Below, piece after piece: positions 5,518 through 9,505 of a DNA stretch of 9,505 nt. The stretch comes from an uncultured Clostridia bacterium. Lineage in GTDB: Bacteria > Bacillota > Clostridia > TANB77 > CAG-508. Each line of letters begins with the position of its first letter. Position 1 is the first letter of the stretch. The notes beneath the pieces were generated by a model, which was not told the origin of the DNA, did no database searches, and saw only the letters and a program-made list of their open reading frames with translations. The position numbers were made by a program, and so were the translations under genes. The stretch is from contig CAKPLD010000047.1 of assembly GCA_934167225.1 (NCBI GenBank), positions 1 to 9,505 on the forward strand, written 5' to 3'.

Positions 5518-6648
5518 ATGAAAAGAATTATGATTGCTTACGCTTCATATGGTGGAGGGCATTTATCAGCAGCAAAAAATTTAAAAGAACATATAGAAAA
5601 AAACTATCCAAATTGTGACATTTTTTTATTCGATTGCATGAAATATGTCAATCGTGTAATAGATAAAGTTTGTGGATCTACATATTCAAAAATTACAACA
5701 AATGCTCCATGGTTTTGGCAAAAAATATATACAAATACTCAAGAACCTATTTTCGAAAAAATATTATCATTATCAACTAAAGTGCTATCTTACAAACTAG
5801 GAAGATTACTACGTGAATTAAAGCCTGATATTATAATTTCAACACATTTTTTCGTAAGCCATATGTTCTCAGTATTAAAACAACACAATAAAATTAACTC
5901 AAAAGTTGCTACAATTATTACAGATTATGGGGAAGAGCCTTATAACGAATGGTACTGTAATCATGAATTTGTAGATTATATATTTGTTGCACATAATAAA
6001 ATGAAAAATAAATTAATCGAAAAAAAAGTTCCAGAGGAAAAAATATTTGATACAGGCATTCCTGTGTCAGAAAACTTTTTAAAACATTATGATAAAGAAC
6101 AACTTTTGCACGAATTAGATTTTTCTTCAAATAAAAAAACAATTTTATTTTTTGGTGGGGGAGAATTAGGGCTTGGAAAAAGTAAAACAATAAATATATT
6201 TGAAAATCTTGTTCAAAATTTTCCTGATATTCAAATTATTGCAATAAGCGGAAAAAATGAATCTTTAAAAAATAAATTTGAAAAAATTGTTGCCACTGCT
6301 AACAGAACCGATACAGTTCGAGTTCTTGGTTTTACAAATCGAGTTCCTGAATTTATGTACTTATCTGATTTAGTAATAACTAAACCTGGTGGATTAACAA
6401 CTACAGAAGCATTAGTTTCACACTTGCCCATAATTGCAATTAATCCAATTCCAGGGCAAGAAGAAGATAATGCAAAATTCATAGAGCATAACCATGCCGG
6501 AATTTGGTTAAAAAAATCTTCGTATATTAATTTTGTTTTGAAAGGTTTACTAAAAAACGAATCTAAATTAAATGCAATGGTTGAAAATGCTAAGGAAATT
6601 GCAAAACCAAATGCATCAGAAGACATATGTAAAATTATTTTTAAATAA
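5518..6648 (+). CDS. UgtP/MurG-like glycolipid glycosyltransferase (GT28, MGDG synthase type)
   Basis: The gene encodes 376 residues. The protein has the two-domain layout of the MGDG synthase / UgtP / MurG group, which transfers a sugar from a nucleotide-sugar donor to a lipid at the inner face of the membrane. The N-terminal acceptor domain begins with IAYASYGGGHLSAAKNL (6-22), the glycine-rich lipid-side loop. Further on are LKPDIIISTHF (101-111) and ITDYGEE (134-140). The C-terminal donor domain has ILFFGGGELGLGKS (209-222), VLGFTNRVPEFMYLSDLVIT (269-288), KPGGLTTTEAL (289-299) and NPIPGQEEDNAKF (309-321), the last two forming the nucleotide-sugar site. There is no membrane segment, so it is a peripheral enzyme. 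The likely product is a glucosyl- or galactosyl-diacylglycerol used in the membrane or as a lipoteichoic acid anchor; the sugar and processivity cannot be read from the sequence. MurG itself is less likely, because the N-terminal domain is the MGDG synthase type. It is transcribed alone, divergent from ypeB. Confidence 0.88.
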   Translation: MKRIMIAYASYGGGHLSAAKNLKEHIEKNYPNCDIFLFDCMKYVNRVIDKVCGSTYSKITTNAPWFWQKIYTNTQEPIFEKILSLSTKVLSYKLGRLLRELKPDIIISTHFFVSHMFSVLKQHNKINSKVATIITDYGEEPYNEWYCNHEFVDYIFVAHNKMKNKLIEKKVPEEKIFDTGIPVSENFLKHYDKEQLLHELDFSSNKKTILFFGGGELGLGKSKTINIFENLVQNFPDIQIIAISGKNESLKNKFEKIVATANRTDTVRVLGFTNRVPEFMYLSDLVITKPGGLTTTEALVSHLPIIAINPIPGQEEDNAKFIEHNHAGIWLKKSSYINFVLKGLLKNESKLNAMVENAKEIAKPNASEDICKIIFK

Positions 6649-6650
6649 AC

Positions 6651-6689
6651 AAAAATACACTGAATAAATATTGTTCAGTGTATTTTTTT
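6651..6689. terminator. Bidirectional terminator between the glycosyltransferase gene and recR
   Basis: AAAAATACACTGAA (6651-6664) is perfectly complementary to 6674-6687, a 14-bp stem with a 9-base loop. On the plus strand it ends in seven T's (6683-6689). On the minus strand the A-run at 6651-6655 supplies the T-run. It lies between two convergent stop codons (6648 and 6701), so it can end both transcripts. Confidence 0.85.
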
Positions 6690-6700
6690 AATTATAATAT

Positions 6701-7301
6701 TTACATTTCTCTTCTACCTTCTAAAGCTTTGGTTAAAGTTACCTCATCTGTATATTCTAAATCTCCACCAACTGGAATACCATGTGCTATTCTAGAAACT
6801 GTAATTCCTAGTGGCTTTATAAGTTTGGATAAATACATAGCCGTTGCTTCTCCTTCAACCCTAGGGTTTGTTGCAATAATAACTTCTTTTACATGTCCAT
6901 CCATAAGTCTAGCTAAAAGTTCTTTAATTTTAATATCATCTGGTCCTATTCCATTCATAGGAGAAATTGAACCATGTAAAACATGATAAACCCCTTTAAA
7001 TTCGTGTGTTCTTTCCATCGCTGCTACATCTCTTACATCTTCAACAACACAAATGCTTTCTTGGTTTCTTTTAGGATTACTACAAATTGGACAAGGATCT
7101 GTATCTGTAATATTAAAACATTTGCTACAATATTTTAAATTTCTTTTTGCATTTACTATTGAATTCACAAATTCATTTGTTTGTTCTTCATTCCAATCTA
7201 GTACATGAAAAGCCAGTCTTGCTGCTGTTTTATGTCCGTATGCTTGGAAGCCTTTCAAAACTTTCTATTAATTTTTCTATTGATGGTGCGTATTCTGACA
7301 T
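6701..7301 (-). CDS. recR: Recombination mediator RecR, with a frameshift near codon 21
   Basis: RecR acts with RecF and RecO to load RecA on gapped DNA. The reading frame from 6701 to about 7238 is typical RecR: a four-cysteine zinc module (YCSKC and PCPIC, restored residues 58, 61, 70, 73), the Toprim domain with ICVVEDVRDVAAME, the HVLHGSISPMNGIGPDDIKI block, ATNPRVEGEATAMY, and the C-terminal HGIPVGGDLEYTDEVTL. The expected N-terminus is in another frame: ATG at 7301 (AAGG upstream) gives MSEYAPSIEKLIESFERLPS, then ATA CGG ACA TAA. Removing one base from ATACGGACAT restores SIGHKTAARLAFHVLDW and a 199-residue protein, the family length. As written, the upstream frame stops after about 23 codons. 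The downstream frame could start only at a TTG (7258), losing the first half of the helix-hairpin-helix. It lies 32 bases after ybaB. This is either a real mutation or a sequencing/assembly error. Confidence 0.93.
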
Positions 7302-7333
7302 TTTAAACCTTACTTTCTTTATTTTTTAATAAA

Positions 7334-7678
7334 TTACATTAGCCCTGGTATATTATATTTTCCCATAGCGTCACTACTTGCATCGTCAACTTTTCTTAGT
7401 GCTTCATTTACAGCAGTTATAATTAGGTCTTGTAGCATTTCAACATCCTCTGGATCAACTGCCTCTGGTTTTATTTTTATTTCTTTTAAAACTTTTGCTC
7501 CACTAACTTTTACTTCAACGGCTCCTCCTCCACATGATGCTTCAAATTCTTTGCTAGCAAGCTCCTCTTGTGTTTTTGTTAAATCTGCTTGCATTTTTTG
7601 TGCTTGTTTCATTATATTTCCTAGATTCATTCCTCCGAATCCTCCCATTCCTCCTGGGAATCCTCCTCTTTTTGCCAT
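7334..7678 (-). CDS. ybaB: YbaB/EbfC family nucleoid-associated protein
   Basis: The protein has 114 residues. Members are small dimeric DNA-binding proteins, commonly encoded between dnaX and recR, with a role in nucleoid organisation. The conserved core is visible: NIMKQAQKMQADLTKTQEEL (21-40), then GGGAVEVKVSGAKVLKEIKI (50-69), a stretch around AVDPEDVEMLQDLI, and AVNEALRKVDDASSDAMGKY (89-108). The N-terminal 20 residues are rich in Gly and Met (GGFPGGMGGFGGMN), a usual feature of Gram-positive members. Start: ATG at 7678 with AAGGAAGGA just upstream. It is 32 bases before recR and about 200 bases after dnaX, and that longer gap holds a structured segment (7761-7860). Confidence 0.96.
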   Translation of the reverse strand: MAKRGGFPGGMGGFGGMNLGNIMKQAQKMQADLTKTQEELASKEFEASCGGGAVEVKVSGAKVLKEIKIKPEAVDPEDVEMLQDLIITAVNEALRKVDDASSDAMGKYNIPGLM

Positions 7679-7725
7679 TTTAAATCCTTCCTTTCTCGTA
7701 TAATAGATTTATAAATTATATAAAA

Positions 7726-7754
7726 TTTACAACAAAATCTTACATATTTATTAA
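7726..7754 (+). promoter_or_regulatory. Possible plus-strand promoter for a small RNA
   Basis: TTTACA (7726-7731) and TATTAA (7749-7754) are 17 bases apart on the plus strand. They point away from ybaB and into the structured segment starting at about 7761. The -35 match is good and the -10 match is only four of six. In AT-rich intergenic DNA such matches can arise by chance, so it counts mainly together with the structure and T-run behind it. Confidence 0.3.
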
Positions 7755-7760
7755 TTCGAT

Positions 7761-7870
7761 AACCCCTGTGATATACTTATATTGTAAAGATATTAGGAAA
7801 TGTGCCATCCTTTCTTGCACACAAAGTGCTCAATAAGTATTCATTCCTATCACAGACGTATTATTTTTTA
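7761..7870 (+). ncRNA. Possible structured small RNA between ybaB and dnaX
   Basis: The segment closes on itself with CTGTGATA-type pairing: 7766-7772 with 7849-7855. A second helix follows, 7773-7779 with 7834-7840, continuing after a 2-base bulge at 7782-7784 with 7831-7833. Inside are two mutually exclusive small hairpins that share GCAC at 7817-7820: GTGC at 7802-7805 or GTGC at 7826-7829. TAGGAA (7794-7799) can also pair with TTCCTA (7844-7849), giving an alternative fold. After the closing stem the plus strand runs into TTATTTTTTAA. A plus-strand RNA would therefore have a promoter, a body and a T-tail. A minus-strand leader of ybaB-recR is the alternative. I do not recognise the SRP RNA core, a tRNA or a known riboswitch signature. 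Strand and function are uncertain. Confidence 0.35.
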
Positions 7871-7876
7871 ACAATT

Positions 7877-9505
7877 TTATATTATATTAAATGGAATATC
7901 ATTTTTTTCTACAAATTGTTCAAATTCGTTATTATTACTTGTTTTTTTATCTTCTTTATTATCTACAAATTTAATTTGCATTTCCTTTCCACAGGCTAAA
8001 TGTATGGTTTCTCTTAAGTTTTGTTTTATATCTGGTCTTGCTAAAAATTCTTTTGCTACTGGATTCATTCCATTTGGGAACCCTATTTCTAGAGTCATAT
8101 CGTTTATTTCCCTAGCAATTGTTCCTTCTAAATTCATATACATAAACATTTTTCCGCTTGTTTTATAATCTTCTACAATTTTTGGCCAGTAATCTTGTGT
8201 TTTTCCTTGATATTTTGGTTTTACACTTTTTTCTGTACTAGGTTTTACATTGCTTAGATTATCGTTCATTTTCACAACCGATGTATTTTCTTCTTGTTTA
8301 TTTTTCTGATTAAATCCCGCTTTTGCAAAATTACCAGCTCGTAAAAAATTTTCAATTTTTGTAACTCTTTTCTCTAGGTCAGAATCATTTATATTTATTC
8401 TATTTTCTCCCGAATTTCCATCTATTTTTACTGATTGTTTATTACATAACTTTATTAGTCCTGTTTGCAAAATTATTATTTTTTGTGTAGATAATTTCAT
8501 ATTATTTTCTATTTCAGATAATTCACATATTAGATTTATTAAATCTAGTTTTGATGTTTTTTCTGAAATATTTTTTATTTTTTCTATTTCTTCGTCATTA
8601 TATAATTCTGTTTTTCCAGTGGATTTATATAATAAAATATCTTTTACATATTTAATAATTTCCCAAACTAAATTATTTATGTCTTTTCCATCTTCTATAA
8701 CTTCTTCAAGATTATTTAGAGTTCCTTCTATATCTTCATTTACAACTGATTCTACAATGTTATTTATAAAAACAGTTTTTGGAATTCCGACTAAATCTTT
8801 AACTTTATCTTCGTTTATTTCGTCATTTCCTTCCTGGCTACATCTTTCAAGTATTGACAAAGCATCTCTCATTCCGCCTTCTGCAAGCACTGCAATTAGC
8901 TCTAATGCTTTTGGTGTTATTTTTATATCACTTTCTTTGCATACATATTCTAAATCTTTTACAATGTCTTCATTTGAAATTCTTTTAAAATCAAACCTTT
9001 GGCATCTTGATAAGATTGTTGCTGGTAGCTTTTGTGGTTCGGTTGTTGCTAGTATAAATTTTACATGTTCGGGTGGTTCTTCTAATGTTTTTAATAATGC
9101 ATTAAAAGCTCCTGTTGATAACATATGAACCTCATCTATAATATATACTCTGTACTTTGCTTTTGTTGGTAAAAAGTTAACAGCTTCCCTTATACTTCTT
9201 ACATCTTCTACGCTGTTGTTTGATGCTGCATCCATTTCTATTATATCTGTAAGCGAACCATCTAATGCACCTTTACATATTTCACACTCGTTACATGGTT
9301 CTCCATCCTTAGGGTTTAAACAGTTTACAGCTCTTGCTAATATTTTTGCAGTTGTTGTTTTTCCTGTTCCCCTTCCTCCATTAAATAAATATGCATGCCC
9401 TACTCTATCTGCAATTAATTGGTTTTTCAATGTTTTTTTTATGTGTTCTTGTCCTACTATTTCTGAAAATTTTGTAGGTCTAAATTTTCTATAAAGTGCT
9501 GTATA
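7877..9505 (-). CDS. dnaX: DNA polymerase III subunit gamma/tau (first codons beyond the right edge)
   Basis: DnaX is the ATPase of the clamp loader and, as tau, links it to the polymerase. The frame is open from the window edge to the TAA at 7879-7877, giving 542 residues. The visible start YTALYRKFRPTKFSEIVGQE is the normal DnaX N-terminus, so only the Met and perhaps one more residue are missing. Counting from the edge, Walker A is GGRGTGKTT (43-51). The zinc module cysteines are at 62, 71, 74 and 77, Walker B is YIIDEVHML (121-129), and the arginine-finger SRC motif is at 166-168. After the clamp-loader domains comes a polar, variable region (about 350-420) and a tau-type C-terminal domain including KTQDYWPKIVEDYKTSGKMF. 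A TTG at 9430 could be mistaken for a start but would remove conserved residues. I saw no obvious slippery A-run that would make a gamma form. It heads the dnaX-ybaB-recR operon. Confidence 0.97.
   Translation of the reverse strand, partial: YTALYRKFRPTKFSEIVGQEHIKKTLKNQLIADRVGHAYLFNGGRGTGKTTTAKILARAVNCLNPKDGEPCNECEICKGALDGSLTDIIEMDAASNNSVEDVRSIREAVNFLPTKAKYRVYIIDEVHMLSTGAFNALLKTLEEPPEHVKFILATTEPQKLPATILSRCQRFDFKRISNEDIVKDLEYVCKESDIKITPKALELIAVLAEGGMRDALSILERCSQEGNDEINEDKVKDLVGIPKTVFINNIVESVVNEDIEGTLNNLEEVIEDGKDINNLVWEIIKYVKDILLYKSTGKTELYNDEEIEKIKNISEKTSKLDLINLICELSEIENNMKLSTQKIIILQTGLIKLCNKQSVKIDGNSGENRININDSDLEKRVTKIENFLRAGNFAKAGFNQKNKQEENTSVVKMNDNLSNVKPSTEKSVKPKYQGKTQDYWPKIVEDYKTSGKMFMYMNLEGTIAREINDMTLEIGFPNGMNPVAKEFLARPDIKQNLRETIHLACGKEMQIKFVDNKEDKKTSNNNEFEQFVEKNDIPFNII

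Noticed and set aside
6231..6626. Long open frames opposite the glycosyltransferase, and similar frames opposite murF, recR, dnaX and the GerS-like gene
   Set aside because: They run antisense to genes with clear family motifs, lack ribosome binding sites and have no recognisable protein features.
7258..7258. recR as an intact 185-residue protein starting at the TTG at 7258
   Set aside because: The upstream frame carries a proper ATG with AAGG and clear RecR N-terminal residues, so the short form is a consequence of the frameshift and not the native start.
7761..7870. Signal recognition particle RNA next to dnaX
   Set aside because: The conserved GGTCAGG / GGAAGGAAGCAG core is not present on either strand; only the genomic position suggested it.
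9430..9430. dnaX starting at the TTG at 9430
   Set aside because: The frame stays open to the window edge and encodes the conserved DnaX N-terminus upstream of this codon.
1..9505. CRISPR arrays, tRNA or rRNA genes, phage genes and transposase genes
   Set aside because: No regularly spaced short repeats, cloverleaf sequences, rRNA signatures or transposase motifs were seen on either strand.

Overview
The window is a visibly AT-rich stretch of bacterial chromosome. The gene content points to a spore-forming, low-GC member of the Bacillota, most likely a Clostridia-type organism. Three proteins are spore-related: a YpeB germination protein, a small acid-soluble spore protein and a GerS-like LolA-fold protein. 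They sit among housekeeping genes (dnaX, ybaB, recR, murF) and envelope genes (a class D-like sortase and a UgtP/MurG-like glycolipid glycosyltransferase). No genus can be named from the sequence alone.

Layout from left to right. Minus strand, positions 1-3144: the start of an unidentified gene at the very edge, the GerS-like protein, a sortase, and murF. murF has a clear promoter and a terminator that overlaps its own stop codon. Minus strand, 3599-5249: ypeB followed by a 57-residue spore protein gene. Plus strand, 5518-6648: a diacylglycerol-type glycosyltransferase, divergent from ypeB. It converges on recR, with a shared bidirectional terminator between them. Minus strand, 6701-9505: the conserved dnaX-ybaB-recR replication/repair operon. 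dnaX lacks only its first codon or two beyond the right edge. recR carries a one-base insertion that breaks its reading frame inside the N-terminal helix-hairpin-helix.

The most unusual content is non-coding. Three copies of one palindromic element lie in intergenic gaps at 1448-1698, 3235-3485 and 5285-5400. Two are 251 bp and about 97% identical; the third is a 116-bp version that has lost the centre. Each is flanked by an 8-bp direct repeat (exact for two copies, one mismatch for the third), as expected for target-site duplications of a non-autonomous (MITE-like) element. No transposase is present. All three lie in the same orientation, 35-95 bp upstream of the start codon of a minus-strand gene (sortase, murF, ypeB). 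Copy 2 landed inside the arm of an older, 37-bp-arm palindrome. Removing the element and one 8-bp repeat restores that palindrome almost perfectly, which shows directly that the element moved. A second non-coding item is a compact multi-stem structure between ybaB and dnaX (7761-7860). It has a promoter-like sequence in front and a T-run behind on the plus strand, opposite to the operon.

Working together: dnaX, ybaB and recR serve replication and recombinational repair. murF, the sortase and the glycosyltransferase build or decorate the cell envelope. ypeB, the spore protein and the GerS-like protein act in spore formation or germination. The gene assignments are firm for dnaX, ybaB, recR, murF, ypeB and the spore protein, good for the sortase and glycosyltransferase, and tentative for the GerS-like protein. 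Promoter, RNA and element functions are inference.
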